Assembly (NCBI GenBank): GCA_033065855.1 | Contig: JAVXUO010000423.1 | Coordinates: 1 to 64,000 of the forward strand | Direction: 5' to 3' | Length of the DNA: 64,000 nt | Source of the DNA: Escallonia rubra | Lineage: Eukaryota > Streptophyta > Magnoliopsida > Escalloniales > Escalloniaceae | Position numbers and translations under genes: made by a program | Shown here: positions 39,601 to 54,500 of the stretch, piece after piece | Layout: every line of letters begins with the position of its first letter | How positions within the stretch are numbered: the first letter of the stretch is position 1 | The notes under the pieces: model-generated | What the model was told of the DNA's origin: nothing | The model's database searches: none | The model's input: only the letters and a program-made list of their open reading frames with translations

Positions 39601-42600
39601 TGGTGGCGTCATGTGCAACGGGATCAAGAATTTCCATGTAAGGGTAGGATAAGTTCATCGTCCATTATGTTGCATATGTTGGTTGAAGAATTCTTTTTGC
39701 CAGAATCTTGTTTTGATATTGAGTGGGATTTATATAAGCTTTAAAGTCGACATTTTTTGGTTGAAGAATGAGTATGTTGATATTCATGCACAAAGAAAAG
39801 AAGAAACTGGACCAAAGTTTGACGTTCAAGCACCATCTTTTGAGGAAAGGTTGATTATTGGGGAAGAACTTTATGATCAAAACAATGTGCAAGAGCAGCA
39901 CGAGTATGAACATAATCTTGCTGAGGAGTTACAAACTTAACATTTCAACATCAAGGAAGAAAAGCTTTTGGAAAGTCCCAACTCGGTCAAATCTGAAGAT
40001 GAATTTGGAACCAATGCTACTGAATTTCTTGTAGTTTCAAATCCTCAACATGTTAATTTGGGGTAAGCAGATTTGATGTTGTTGCAGATTGTTATCCAGA
40101 AAATTTTGTGAACGACATTAAAAGCAAAGAGAAGGAAGCTCAAATAGCTTGTGTGGTTCAACTACCAGTTCACGAATAATGCATTAACTGAGGAATGAAG
40201 CACTCTAAATATCTGTTCTGTTGGGAAGGAGGATATCAGTTATCGTATGTGAACTCGAGGATGAGTTCGTTTCAAGTGGGGAAGATTGATGTAGGACAAA
40301 AATCCAAGGGTTTCTGCTCACATGAGTTCAAACCATGCGTTAATAACAACAAAGAAAAATCCCACCATTATAGCACACATGTCACATGTGCTTTAAATAA
40401 ATATCCAGAACCGTTTTGCACTATTCTGGCTTGTAGGTTAGCCGTTGTAATATTCTCATCTCATTTGGGGTAGACTTTTGAGTAGCCTATGGAACTCTAT
40501 TAAGAGAATGAAATGTAGTTTTTCCTCTGTTTTTGAGATTTCTCACCTAGTGGATTCTAGGTTATCTTCTCTTTGCCTAGTGGATTCTAAGTTTTCTTTC
40601 ACTCAAGGACTTGTTCCTTGTTTTATGTGCTTCCGCTATATTAAAATGACTTCTTTTAACCAATAGTATTTTGAACCATGTGATACTGTACCAAATGATG
40701 AATCTTAAATGCGCTAATATAATCAGTAGCCACTTGATCTGTGGATATCGTGACAGTGCCGTATTAGAGATATTTTTTTTCAAGTCTCGTAAATTGTTGC
40801 TGATCTCTTTGCAAATAGGATCACTAGTTCTAATATCTCTCTCCCTCTTTAGGCAGAGGATACTTTTTTCAACAGTATAATGGTTGGGGAGAGAGTGCAT
40901 TACATCTTTAATTTTCTGGTGCAGCCTAAGACACTGGCTCCTCAGGGGATCATTATACCTCGTTTGTCCCACACTACACTTAACAGGAAACCTCATACAG
41001 CTTATTCCCCCATGGGAAATTGAATAAAGCACCATCATTTTCGGCTTATTTAAAATCTTTTCAAATGTAAAGGTATCAAGTATATAGGATTTTGTTGGCA
41101 TCAAGTGTTACAGTGTTACGGCTAGTGCACCTATGGTTTCAACAGTAGTCTTCGTAATGTTCTGTTAACTTAAGTACTCAACCTGTTTCCAAAATTCTCC
41201 TAGAGAAATCCGAGGAAGATAAAGCTGAGTCTATGTTACATGGACCTTCACTTTGGGGTGAAGGGCCGGTGTCGACACGACCCCGACACGGACACAGTAC
41301 GGGATTTGTGGCAGACTCGTCATTTTGCCGGATGGAGACGCCACGTTGACAATTCCGGTGGAAGAAGATGAAAGAAAGAAGAAGGGGCTGCAGATTTGTT
41401 CTGTAAGGGTAGAAGAAGAAGAAGAGAAGAGGGAGGAGAGAGGAGAGAGGTTTATGGGTAGAAGAAAAAGAAGAGGAGGAGAGAGGAGAGGAGAGAGAAG
41501 AGAGAAGAAAGGAGAGAGTGACGGGTAGAAGAAGAAGAGAAGGAGGAGGGAGAGAGGGTGAGAGGGTGTACCTTTTACCACGTGGGAGGTGGGAGGCTGT
41601 TGACAGATTTAATTGATGATGACTGTTTCTTTTTCCCCTTTTCTTTTGGGGAAAATATCATTCTCAACACCAAGTTTCATACAAATATTAGATATAACCC
41701 AAATTAAGCAAAAAAACTCCGTGTAACCCATATAACATTCATAACATTACACATATACCCTTAAGATTCAAACTCAACTTATAAGATCAGACGTGTCCCC
41801 GTGTCCGTCTCCGATTACGGATCTGTGCCTCCTTGTCTTAACGACTCCGACACTTGGACACGTGTCCGATCCGGACATCAACACCTAGTCCATGTAACAT
41901 AGAGCTGAGTAAGTAAAACTTGTCAAAGAGCTAATTAGATAATTATTTGTACTAAAGTGCAGGGACTGAAGGATTTGATTTTGCTCCCCCAACTTCATCT
42001 AATAGCTCCGGGAGATACGAAATTGCTTTGTTATGTTTGGGGATGATGCATTTTCACTTTGGGCATCCTAAGCAAGCTTTGGAGGTAAGCATGCATCTTG
42101 TATGCTGCTATCCCTTTCTTTGTATTGCATTTCTTTAACGGTTTTTGAACAAATTTTCATGCTACTTATTACCTAATGTTATGCCTCTTACAAGATGGTC
42201 GTTGTTTTTCTTGATGTTCAGGTTCTCACTGAAGCAGTTCAGGTTTCTCAACAGGTAAATCAACTAAGTCAAATGTTAGTCTCTTGTGCATGTTTTTTTT
42301 GTCTGTCCCCTTGCGCTCGCAGTCTACCCTGATCCTTCTTTGCGTGTTTGCATAGAATATGGAATATGATAGCTTAGGGTAGAAAAAGTCAAGCAAACGC
42401 GATGCGTGCGGATCGTTATTCATATTATTGATGGCCAAGTCAGATTGACGTTCTCTCTTTTTCCCATTCGTATGTATATAGCGGATTATCTTCCTTTTTT
42501 TCACTTTTTTTAAAAGAATTACTGCTTTCTGCAGTGAGAAATAAGATGGAATTGCTTGAACCAAGCATTGTTCTTGTTCTTTTTCTTTTTGTGCGTCAAC

Positions 42601-45600
42601 TTGATCATTGCTAGCTCAGTTGTAGGCTATGTTACATGGACTCTTCAAAAGGCGTTAAGTACCCGTGTAGGACACTCGACACTTGGACATGGGTATGGGA
42701 TATGTGTCTGACACATCTCATAGGATATGCCACTAAGAACACTTTTTCAAAGTGTTTCTTTTAATTCTTTATTGCTTTGAGATGAGATAAGATTTCAATT
42801 AGAACAATGTGCCTCACAGGAAGCACCATTTTGCCTAAGGAGTAACTGAAAAATAATAATAGATAGAGATATTTTGCCGTGTCCCTGTGTCTTGGGTTTT
42901 GAACATTAGGCGAATCCGACACTTGGACACGTATCTGACTTGGACAATCGTTACCGAGTCCATGTAACTTAGGTTGTAGGAACCTCCTTTACTAGTACCT
43001 CTTGCGTCCTGGAAATTGGCAATCCCCCCTCCCACCTGAAAACCTTCTATGCATGGGACATGCTGTCCCCCTCAAATTTCGCACTCACTCCCTCTTTCGG
43101 CAACTAAGAGCATTAAAATGAAATTATGTAGATGCTTCAAAGGTTAGCTACGTGGAAGAGTAGGAAAGTTGGTCTTCACGGCTAATTAAATTCCTATAAT
43201 CGTTGTAGTTATCTCTCCAATAGGCATACGTTAGTGTATGATGAAAATTTCAGCAGCTAAGAGACGATATGCTTGTTATCGTGAAAGGGGAATGGCTGTG
43301 GAAGTGTTGCGTAAGTTAAAATTGTTGGAAGGATTGATCAGATGGATGCATTCCCAACACTGAAGCTGCCTATATGTGTGAAAATATCTATCTTATTAGT
43401 ATCGAAAGATGATTACAATGCTTTAAATTGGAAAACCAACACCTAGCCTTTTAGAGAGGCTGAATTAGCCATGTAGATAGTAGGTTGCTCTTTTGCTTTT
43501 GGGTTAAGTATACTTTAGTACCTCAAAACTACACGAAAGTCTCACATTAGTACCCAATTGCTTAATTTTGACACGTAGAAGTCTGAATCTTCACTTACTC
43601 AACATGTAACTCCAAACGTTTTTCCATCCAAATAATTAACAGCGACAGACAGATGACTATTTTACCTCTATTTCCTGATAAAACTTATTGCTTAATTTTT
43701 TCCGCTCCTCCGTTTATGTTTTTCTTCTTTTCTATTCTCTTCTTTAGAAAGATCCGTCCCTACCACCAACCTGATCAACCACCCATCCCTCCTTCTACCA
43801 CCATTAAATTTATGTCTCACTTTGTCACCCCTTTATCTCTCCCCGACTATCATCTTCTCTACGCCACCCCCGCCCCACCGTACCTTCGTCGTTACCAGAC
43901 CTCAAACTCCACACTCCTAAAGACAATCACCCTTCATTATTACCACCAGCCCCCACCACTCCAAGAAGATAGTAATGCCGCCGCCAAGACCAACACCCCG
44001 CTGTCTCTAGAGTCTGCCCCACCCTCTTTCGGCCACCCTCCGCCTTGCCCTCTCCGACGTCACTCTGGTGCGGCCCTCCCACCTCAAATTCATTAAATAG
44101 CTGCATAGATTTGGTGTTTTAAAGATTAATTAAGAAGGTGAAATTGGTGGGTTGATATAGACTCTTGCTGGAGGGGATATCGATGGTGGGTGGTGCGTGG
44201 CTATGGTCGATGGTGGGAATGGTGGTTGACCAGTGGTATTGGTGAGGATGCAGTTGCGGTGGTGGTGTGTGGTGAGGTTTGGTGGGCGGTAGTTGTGACG
44301 AATAATGTTGCGATGGTGGTGGTTGGTTTGGGCTGCAGTTGTGTGGCAGTGTTGGGTTTGGTGGATGGTGGTTGTGCTGGGTTTTGTTGTCGTGGCGACG
44401 GTCATAAAAACTTGGTTGTTTCAGGCGTTGTTGGGGGGAAGATGGTGGGTCGAGGGAGATAGGTGTTTTGTTCGCGATGGTGGTGACGGTGGTGCTGTGG
44501 TAATGTCTTGAAAGCATATTTTTCTTTCTTCCTACATTTCATATTTAAATGTTATTGGAGAGTTTCCTTAAGGAATTTTGACTTCTTTACGCCTGTAATT
44601 GGTTCTGCATGGCTAGTCTTGTTAATGTATGGATTTGTAAACGTTTAGAGTTAAATAAAGAATGAGAATTTTACGTGTCAAAATTAAGTAATCAGGTACT
44701 AAGGTGAGACTTTCATGTAGTTTTGAGGTACTAAAGTGTATTTAACCCTTTACCTTTTTTTAATTTTTTTCTACCTTACTATGCCTTAAATTTACAATGT
44801 TCACGTTGTGGTTATGCCAAGGCAACACATACTGATAATAGAATCAAAAGAAGATGTTGCCATGCCAGTGCCATTGCTGATGCGACTGCACCGTTTATAC
44901 AACTGCCAATCTGATTCTAGTACCATCGCAATACTGCTACCGTTCTACTAGGAATGTCGGAAGGCAATATTATTGCGTCTACCATGCATGACTAGAGTGA
45001 TGTTACTACTGCTGCCACTGCAAATGTTGTTGCTATTTACTGCTGCTGCCGTTGCCAATAGTGATATATCCTCCAACTTTAGGTATTTTGTGAAGTACTT
45101 CGGGTACCCCAGCCAATGAGAGAATATTATTTTGAGGGAAGATATTCATTAAATGAGTTGCTCTCTTCTGGGACTTCCCTGCAACTTGTTTTGGTTTTCC
45201 TTTGATTTGTTTTGTGTATTCACAGCGTTTACAGGAATTTACTCTTTCTTCATTAGGGCTGTGTTATATCTATCTAATTTATGCTTTCCCAATTTGGTAA
45301 TTTTATACTAGAGCGGTCTAATTTTAGAAATACTACCAAAAAGGGAATTGTTATAAATTAAGTAAATGGGGTCCCAGTTGTCTGCCATAGCCTGAAGTTT
45401 GTTATTTGCACACTATTAGAGATGTATTCAGTACTGTTTGTTTACTTATTGTAGTGATACATGTATCATGATTCATGTCCAAGTGAGAATATTTTTAAAA
45501 CTTCTCCTGGATGGTATACATCCTCTATTTTCTGTTATGCAGCAACTTTAGGTTCGCTCTTCATCAATACGGTTTTTGTTAACTACATATGATCGTTTAT

Positions 45601-48600
45601 TTGTTCTATTTTGCAGCACAGCGATGATAATTGTCTTGCATACACGTTAACAGCCATTTCCAACTTGTTGTCTGAAATTGGTGCATTGAATGCGACTGGA
45701 ATTTTGCGATCGTCATACTCACCCTTTTCCAGTATAGGAACTTCACTGTCCGTTCAGCAACAGTTATTTATTCTCCTAACAAGGTCTCTAAAGAGAGCAG
45801 AATCTTTGAAGTTAAAGCGGCTGGTGGCTTCTAATCATCTTGCAATCGCTAAATTTGATTTAACGGTATGAATTTGGTTATGTTGCTCTTATGAAGTTTT
45901 TGTCAACTTTTGCTTTCTTCTAATGATCATACTGAGTGCATGTTATAGGCATGCACTTCAACTTCAGCGTAGTCGCAGTTTATCTAAGCATAAGACTAAT
46001 TCTGCTGGAGTAGCTCTATTGGAACTCCTTCATTTGCTCATGACACCCACAGCTTTATGTAACTGTACCTTTGCAGAGAAACTTATTGTATTGGAGTGCC
46101 ATTGCACCACTATTTCCTCTGGCTAGAGAATTATAACTTGATGATTTAAATTCTGCAAGAAAGATTCTGATATACCCATAATTTGAGAAGCAAAACTTTT
46201 GAGACTTGCAAGCATAGGTCGTCACACTCAACTTAGCTGCTACGATCCTCCATCATGTTTGAACGCATTCTCGTAGTGGCGATTTTTCCCTACAACCACA
46301 AGTATCCAAGTTTGGAAATCTTTGCTTACCTCCTCTCTCTAACTCAAGATGTACACAGTAAAGCTCCCTCTATCCACTTCGTAAGCCCAAAATTTCAGAA
46401 AATGAGATTCGCCTATTCTTTTATTTCACAAAGATAATAGTTTTGTGCTTTACATACAAGTTAGAGGGAGAAAGTTTGGACCATTTGTTGTTGCACTGCT
46501 TGGTCGCCAAAACTTTGTGGGATAAGGTTTTCACTAGTTTTGATGTTTCCTGAGTCTTGCCCAAGTCCGTTAATTTTTTGTTATGAAGCCCGTCTCTTCA
46601 CCACAGGAAGTGCCAGAAGACTACCCTTTGCCGGGCAATCTTTCTTTGCATATTGTAGAACTTATGACGAGAGGGGAGCAACAGCGTATTTAACGGTGTG
46701 GAGCTTCCTTTGGCAAAGATCAAAACGCATGTTCTGAAAACTTAAATTGTGGGCAGGCAGGAGAGTATAGATCCTGTTGATACTCCTTTTTATAGCTAGT
46801 TAACCTTTTATTATATGAGTTGTGCCCCGTTGGTGCCTGTTTAATGTTATCTGTGAAAAATATCAGAGTAAGATGTATAGGAAGATGAGGAATTTGAGAC
46901 TTTGAGACTTTGAGAGATGTTTGCAAAGTAAAGCGGAAAGATAATAAGCTAAAAATTGATCAAAGATCTAGGAGGTGGCAATGATGTCTTGATGTGGAAG
47001 AGATGTTCTAGCCATAATGAGAATTGGATAGATGTTACAGCTTCTGTCTCTCTTATTGGTCAAGAGGCTGATGGTTCAACAGATAAGAGGGAATATTGGT
47101 GCTGGCTGACGCTCATTTACAGTGCATAATCAGTTGATACATGATATGTATGTCAATAGAAAGAAAAATAACATAAACCAGGCACTGCACACATAATGCA
47201 AAATATAGAGAAAGTATAATTGTATGAATGTGCCCTTTTAAAATATTGTTATTACTATTTTCAAATCTAATTATTAGGACTACAGAATTTTTTCCAGACA
47301 ATATATGAATTAACCAGCTTAATTCAGTCTTGATCAAGCTTGGCTCGTTTATTTTGGACTCATAAACCCAGCAATGCAATCATCTGCCTACTGTTTTAGA
47401 GTTGACTTGTATGAGTGCGAAACAAGTCGAGCTCAAGGTTATGCTTAGGTGCTTCGCTTCGCAGCTCTAGTTCCATAAAAATAATTACAGAGACCCGATG
47501 CTCAATGTATATTTCTAGTTGGAGGAGAGCTCGGACCACAGCGTATTGTATGGGGATTGTTCATACTCATTCTATCTCCAACCTGTTTGGGATGATTGGT
47601 GTTTCCACCTATCCTCTTAGGAGATGATCTGTATGTTGGTGACACTACCTGGATGGATTTTCACCTGACAAATTAGTGATGATGTTCCTACTTCAGCATG
47701 TACCACTGTGGGCTAAAATCTCATGGTGGTCAAATTTTTATGCGTATTTTCTTCTTGGCGCTGGTTTCTGTTGGTGGGGAATGAACTTGTGGAGGGCGAA
47801 AACAAAGACATAAAAGGCCACTTGTAATGTGTTTCTAACATCTGCATCTGAGTATATGTGAGCCATTTGATGTTCCGCCTAGTAGGTAATGTTGGAGAGG
47901 TATGGTCGGGTATTTTTTGTTTTGGGTAATGCAATGAGCTTTTGCGGAGGAAAACTTAGAGATTTCTTTATTCATGTCCTTTTTCCTCAACATTAATTCT
48001 TCTTTTAATGTCACTTGCAGCATGTTCAAAGACCTTTGCTATCGTTTGGTCCCAAAGCTTCCATGAAGCTTAGAACTCTCCCTCCTAACGTTTGCAAGGT
48101 ATCATCAGATAAAAATGTTGGCTTTAACTTTTCATAGGGTTCCAGATAGAACATCATGTACCTATTTTGTTGTTGGTGCATCGATTGCTTTGTGATGACT
48201 ATTGCAGGAGCTCAGACTTTGTTCTCATTTGATTACTGAATTTGGCACTGAAAGTTCAATTATGACTACTGAAGGTGCCTTGAGTACTTCTTGGCTTAAA
48301 AATTTGAAGAAACCAAGGGGTTCGTTAGTTTTATCTCAAGAAAACGTATCTGGATCTGATACTTTTTATTTCTGCGCACAACAAAGTTCTATTCCTGGGT
48401 CTGTACAGCAGTTACTAGGTTCTTCATACCTGGTTCGAGCCACTTCGTGGGAGATGTATGGCAGGTGAGCTTTGGTAATGTCTCCTCTGTGTTAAGTTGG
48501 ATTAAGGTTGGAATTAGTGCTCTGACCTTGATTGTGGTTCCTGAAACCCAATTAGCTGTCTTACATGGTGTAATTAGTATATACCAGGAAGGACGGAAAC

Positions 48601-51524
48601 TTTTTTACACTTTTAAAGATACCTTTACACCTAGATGCTTGTTTTGGTGCTTTGTGACACGTTTCGCTAATCATAAAACATATTCTTTGATATTTAATGT
48701 TACCATTAGGGGTCCTGGACACGCGCCATGCGTTGCAGTACCAAAATAGTGAGCATAATTTTTTTTTATTAGAGAACAATACAGTAATAACAATTACTTC
48801 TCATCGCCAAAAGCTAGAAAAAACAGGGATGCTTTTCATGGTTCAGCAAATATAAGTACTACATCCACCAATTAACAGGAAGAAAACAAGAACGTGAGAA
48901 TAATACCTTTAGCAATGTTGACACACCCACCATGTACTTTATTTTTTTCCTTCTTCTCAACAAGCACATTAGGCATCTAATTCACCTGAAAGAAAATTAC
49001 CCATTAAACCCAAAGTGCAGAACATGTTGGAAAAGTATTAACATATTGCAGTAGATGAAGTTGTGGAGCAACGTGCTGTATGGTAGATAAAGGTTAGCAT
49101 CATTTTTACTCGTTACTGATATTAGTGGCAAGTTAATCACTGAAGGAAGTAATTTCTTAGCCACTTGTTTATTTAAATTACTTGGTAGTCTTTTTTTCTT
49201 ATTTAAAACTTGTGATTGAAAAGAGAATGGACAAAGTGGGAAGTTCCAGAAAGGCCCCACCAGAAGGGTTTGAGCCTGGTGTATGTAACTCGTCCTGCAG
49301 ATATTCTTTGATTTGTTTTCGCATCCTTTTTTTTTTGACAGTGCGCCTCTTGCTCGAATAAATGTGCTGGCTTTTGCAACTTGCTTTGCTGACACATCGA
49401 GGTAATTGTGAGCTCATGTAGTGCCCTGCTACTTCATTGTACCTTTCCCGTAGCTTCTCTCGCGAAGTATGCATCTTCACTCGACCAGCTCTTGATTTGG
49501 CAGTTCAGCTGATCTTGCTCTAGCATATGCCAAGCTTATCCAACATTTAGCATTGTCTAAAGGATACAAAGGTCAGACTAAAATTTATGATGCTTTGGAA
49601 TTTCCATGCTACTTTCTCTGTTGACCACATTATAACGCGTGGAAGCTATGTAATGTAAAATTTCAGAATTTTTTTTACTATGTAGCACATTATTGAATTG
49701 CCGACTAAAGAAGACTCTAATTCTTTTGCTAGCTGTCACCAGCTCACAATGTGTTACCATGTAGCACATGCTAATTTGTTACCTTGCTCTCTGTTTTGCA
49801 CCTATTACAATTCTTGAGTCCTGTTAATTTGTACTAGGGAACGAAACAGCAAAAAGGATCCTCGTCCACAAAAATAAAATAAAATGGAATTTGGTCGGTC
49901 TTGGAAGCAACCGAAACCCGGACCCAAATTCATTAGAATCAGCTGTCCAAGCTCTTTTGATGCAGGAGGGATCTATGTTACATGGACTCGGTACAAGTGT
50001 CCGGGTCGGATACGTGTCCAAGTGTCAGATTCATCTAATTTTTAAAACACAAGACACAGGGACACGGCAAAATATTCATATCTAGTATTACTTATTAACT
50101 ATTTCTAAGGTATATTGATGTTTTATGTGACGCATATCGTTTTAGTTGAGAACTTGTCTTGTCTCAAAGCCAAAGAACGAAAGAAACACTACAAGATAGT
50201 GCTCAGAGTAGCATATCCTAAGAGATGTGTTGGACACATCCCATACCCATGTCCTAGTGTCGAGTGTCCGACACGGGTACTTCATGCATTCTGAAGAGTC
50301 CATGTAACACAGGGAGGGATCCCATATAATTAAACTCAACTATGGCGGTTATATCACTTTATAGCAACATAATAAAACACCTCCAATTGTAAATTACCAA
50401 AGTGACCCCATTGTTGTGTGCAGTCATTAGCCACAAATTGATATTTTGTAAGTGATATTGATGATTCTTTTTACTGTATCTGCAGAAGCCTTTGCTGCTC
50501 TTAAGATAGCTGAAGAAAAGTTCTTGTCTGTCTCAAAGTCACGAATCCAGCTGGTGAAGTTGCAGCTGTTACATCAGCGTGCTTTTCATCGGTAACGTTT
50601 ACATCTGCAATCATAGCCATTTCTTTAGAGAACACATTGAACTCATACAATGTAAATTATTCACTTTATGGTTATTGTGTTTTTGAGCTTCTTCTAGGGG
50701 GCATTTGAAACTTGCTCAACAGCTGTGCGATGAGCTTGGGACTTTGGCATCTTGCGCGACTGGTGTGGACATGGAGCTGAAGACAGAAGCAAGCATACGC
50801 CATGCTCGAACATTGCTTGCTGCTAACCAGTTTAGCCAGGTCATGAAGTTCCATACTTCCATTTATCGGATTGTACACTCACTCTTTCACAAAGATCAAG
50901 TAGCTGGGAAATGTAGAGAATGCTATTGGCTTCTTCTTAGATACTGCCCTTTTGGTGTCGTACAATTTTGTCTAGTCTGTTGTTGGTGTACGTTTAGCAT
51001 AAAGCACTCGATTAATTAGTGGAATGGATTGTTTTGTTGGGTATCTGTACAATAGGATATCTATGTCTAGCAGGTTCTTTCTTATTAGTTATACGAAGGG
51101 GATGCTGTTAGGAATATAGGAAGTAGATGGTTCATTGAAGGAGGATACACTGGCTTTGGGATAACGAAACCTGCTCAAATTGAAGTTTCCTTGTGGGCCA
51201 TTGACCCTTGCGGTCAGGCATTTGCAGCTGTTAACTTCGGATGTCCAAGTGTCATTATAGTCTCTCTACATTCATCATCTACACATCTATATTCTAGTGC
51301 CCACAGCAAACATTTTGTTCACCGTATTAAAGCACGCTGAAGAAGTATTAATGATGTCCTTCTATGAAGAAAGCTTTGAGTCAACTCTTCTGAATGGATG
51401 TTAGCAGATTCATGAAATGACTACCCTTGCTTTATCTATTAACTCTCAGGAATCAAAAATTTCCTCTTTGGTGAAAATTTGCCGCTCAATGTTGCCTAGC
51501 TAAGCATGTCCCCTACTTTTCTCA

Positions 51525-51569
<45 letters not shown>

Positions 51570-54500
51570 GCCTAAACAATGTTCCACTGCTCCAGCACAG
51601 CCCCATGACGCCAATGCTGTGGTTCCACTGGACTCTTTTTAATTTCTGCCCCTCTCTCTCTCAAGATAACTCTCTCCCGGGAAGCCCCTATCTCTGCTAA
51701 ATTTTTTTGTGCATATTTTACCTTTTCAGTTTCAATTGGAAACCAATACTCATCATCTCAAAACATTAACTTCCCATAACACTTCTCCAAGACTTCTCCC
51801 ATCATCAAGAACTTTCAACTCTCATTCTCTCTCCCCACAATTATGTCAACAATCATCGTCCATAACCGCACTTCATCTAGTCCATAACACTAATATGCCA
51901 ACACTACCGTCATGATCTTCCTCGAGAACCTTCCCCATAACAATCAGCATCTCAATAGGTTGGCTCAATGCAAAACTTCCCAAAAAAACGTATTTTCAGG
52001 AAGACTCAGAACTTGAGATATATTAGAAGAATTTGTTAATTTATCGGAATCAGTAGGGCCTTTGGTTAGGGTGAGAACCCAGTACCCAAATTGGACATAC
52101 GAGTCCGCTTTCAGTGGAAGAAGCACCTTGTAGTTGGGATCAGTGAGAGGTTTTGTTTCTTGGAGGGGGAGAGGGAGGAGGGAGGGATAATTTCTCTTTT
52201 TCTGTTACATGTCATACTGGACGACTATATTCTGAATGTCAACCCACTCTAATCAAGCAATCGCTCCTTTTTAGTATCTGTCAAATCTCCCATCAACAGG
52301 TGAAGTATCTAGGGGCTCCTCCATCAAAGGAAGAAGCACCATTAGCTTGTCAAGAGCTTATCAACTGCGCCTTAACTGTCCAGATCTGAGTCCGCATGAG
52401 AAATATATGTTCAAGCATAAGGACCTAGATGCGTAAAACTGGGTTATGTACCTCTAGCCAACTATTGGACACTTTTTCCAGTGTGCCCATGTCTCTAGAT
52501 GTATGATTCTTGAGGGTCTGACAACTAGACACACCATGCGCCCGATATGAGTACGTAATTTTGTGTGACTAAAGCTGAACATGGTAGTTTAGGAATTAGG
52601 ACAATAAAAGGAATGTACAGAGTTGGACAGCTGCGGTGGGGGTTTAAGCATGAACGTAGCTGGTCTTGATTTGATATTTGGAACAAGGGTGTGTGGTGCC
52701 TTACAGTGGACAATCATGATTGTGGTGATCTCATGGTGGGGGCTTTGGCGATATTGAAGAATTCAATGAGTACCTAGATCATAGAGATAAAGTTATGTAT
52801 AGATTGTAAAAAGTGACATATTAACTTATGGTTTACGACAAAGCTGAATGGCGAAATACGCATATGGCTGACTGTAGGTAATTGGGATGTGTTTTGCTCA
52901 TATTCAGTCATAAAACTGCTCATGCCTATTGTCATTTTTGTGTAGCACTTACTGCATGTTTGTGGAGCAATTGATGCTGCATCTATCCCAGAGCTGCGCC
53001 TATGCCCTATGGTGATCTTAGCCTCATCTTATAGGTGGTATTATGAGCCATTACAGAGAGTAGGAAGAGAAGTCAGAAAATTGAGAGTCAGTATTTCGTG
53101 GTTTCCTAGATTTTGTACTTTCAGTTTTAGTTCGTTTATTCTTGCAGTCCTTGTGGTATGTCTTCTGCTTAATAGCAAAAGCCTTCTAAATGAATCACAT
53201 CGTCGGACATCACTATAAATGATGACGTGATCAAGTGTCAGTCTAACTTTATTAGTTATAAAATGCCAGATCCAATTTGCTCTTTCCTTTTCCTGACTCG
53301 TGATAGCTTTTGCAGGCAGCATTAGTTGCGCACTCCCTCTTCTGCATGTGTTACAAATTTAATCTGCAGGTCGAGAATGCCACAGTTCTTCTCTTGTTTG
53401 CGGAGATCCACAAGGTACAATACTAATAAAAGATGTGTATGAATTTTTTGCCAGAGTACCTGAACTAGCTTTGTTGTTAATCAAACAGTCTCATGGTGGT
53501 CACCACAAATGCAGTTAGATCCTAATATTTATTCATGCGATGGAACATACAGAATCAATGTGTTAGTGAAACTAAAATTGGTTATACAAGTATCCATGTG
53601 GTTGTTACCTGCAGGTTAAAATTTAAGTTTCAGTTTCACTTAAATGCCTTGGTAGATTTCACTTTCTGCATGAATTGTGTGAAAGTGTACCCCACGTTTG
53701 ACAAGCTGCATTTCTTGGCCACATCTCCTCCTAGATGTTTTGATTCAATCCTGTTTCTATTCAGCCAAGTTACTAAAAAAGTCTCTTTAACCTGAATGTT
53801 TGCATAATTGAAATTTATAAATGTTGTTTACAGAGATCGGGGAATGCTGTTCTAGGAATCCCTTATGCTTTGGCAAGCCTTTCATTTTGCCAGTCATTTA
53901 ACTTGGATCTTCTCAAAGCATCGGCTACCCTGACACTAGCTGAGTTATGGCTGTCACTTGGATCAAGTCATGCAAAGAGGGCTCTATACCTTCTACATGG
54001 CGCTTTCCCCATGATTTTTGGTCATGGGGGTCTGGAGCTTCGAGCTCGGGCAAATATTGCAGAAGCCAAATGTTACCTATCAGACCCAAGCTTCTCAGGT
54101 ACTCGATAGTTCTTTTTTCTTTTTAGAGCAGTTGCCCCTAGAACAAAGTGAAACTTGAATCCTCACAAACGGGAAGTGCAGATAGTGCGCATGCTAAGTT
54201 ACTCTAAGCTAACATCCTAGTTTTTTGTGATCTTAGCTGGTGCTAAATTGCTATTGCATTGTAATTGTAGTGTATGTTGATGATATGTATCTATGGTGAA
54301 GGTGATAGATGAGAAAATGAGTATTTCCCTTAGTTGCAGGAAAATGAGTATTTCCCTTAGTTGTAGGAAACTCCTCATATGGTGACGCTTCTCTCTTGGA
54401 AACTCGCTTTTGCGATCCCAAGTTAGGAGCTCCATGGGATTTCGTCCCAAGCTCATATGGGAACTCCATCCCGTCAGCTGGACAGAGATGCATGGAACTA

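Larger units (their letters stand above)
38053..41957. other. APC5 intron 7 (3.9 kb)
   Basis: It contains the non-autonomous LTR element (38,880-40,640) and family B copy 2 (41,231-41,903). The remainder is AT-rich without genes. Confidence 0.8.
42255..45616. other. APC5 intron 9 (3.4 kb)
   Basis: It holds family B copy 3 (42,627-42,972) and the long-TIR element (43,501-44,748). 44,750-45,616 is AT-rich with an imperfect gctgcYgYY-like stretch near 44,995-45,060; no gene. Confidence 0.8.

Noticed and set aside
43653..44517. Long Pro/His-rich frames on both strands
   Set aside because: Low-complexity sequence inside the long-TIR element with no domain or splice support.
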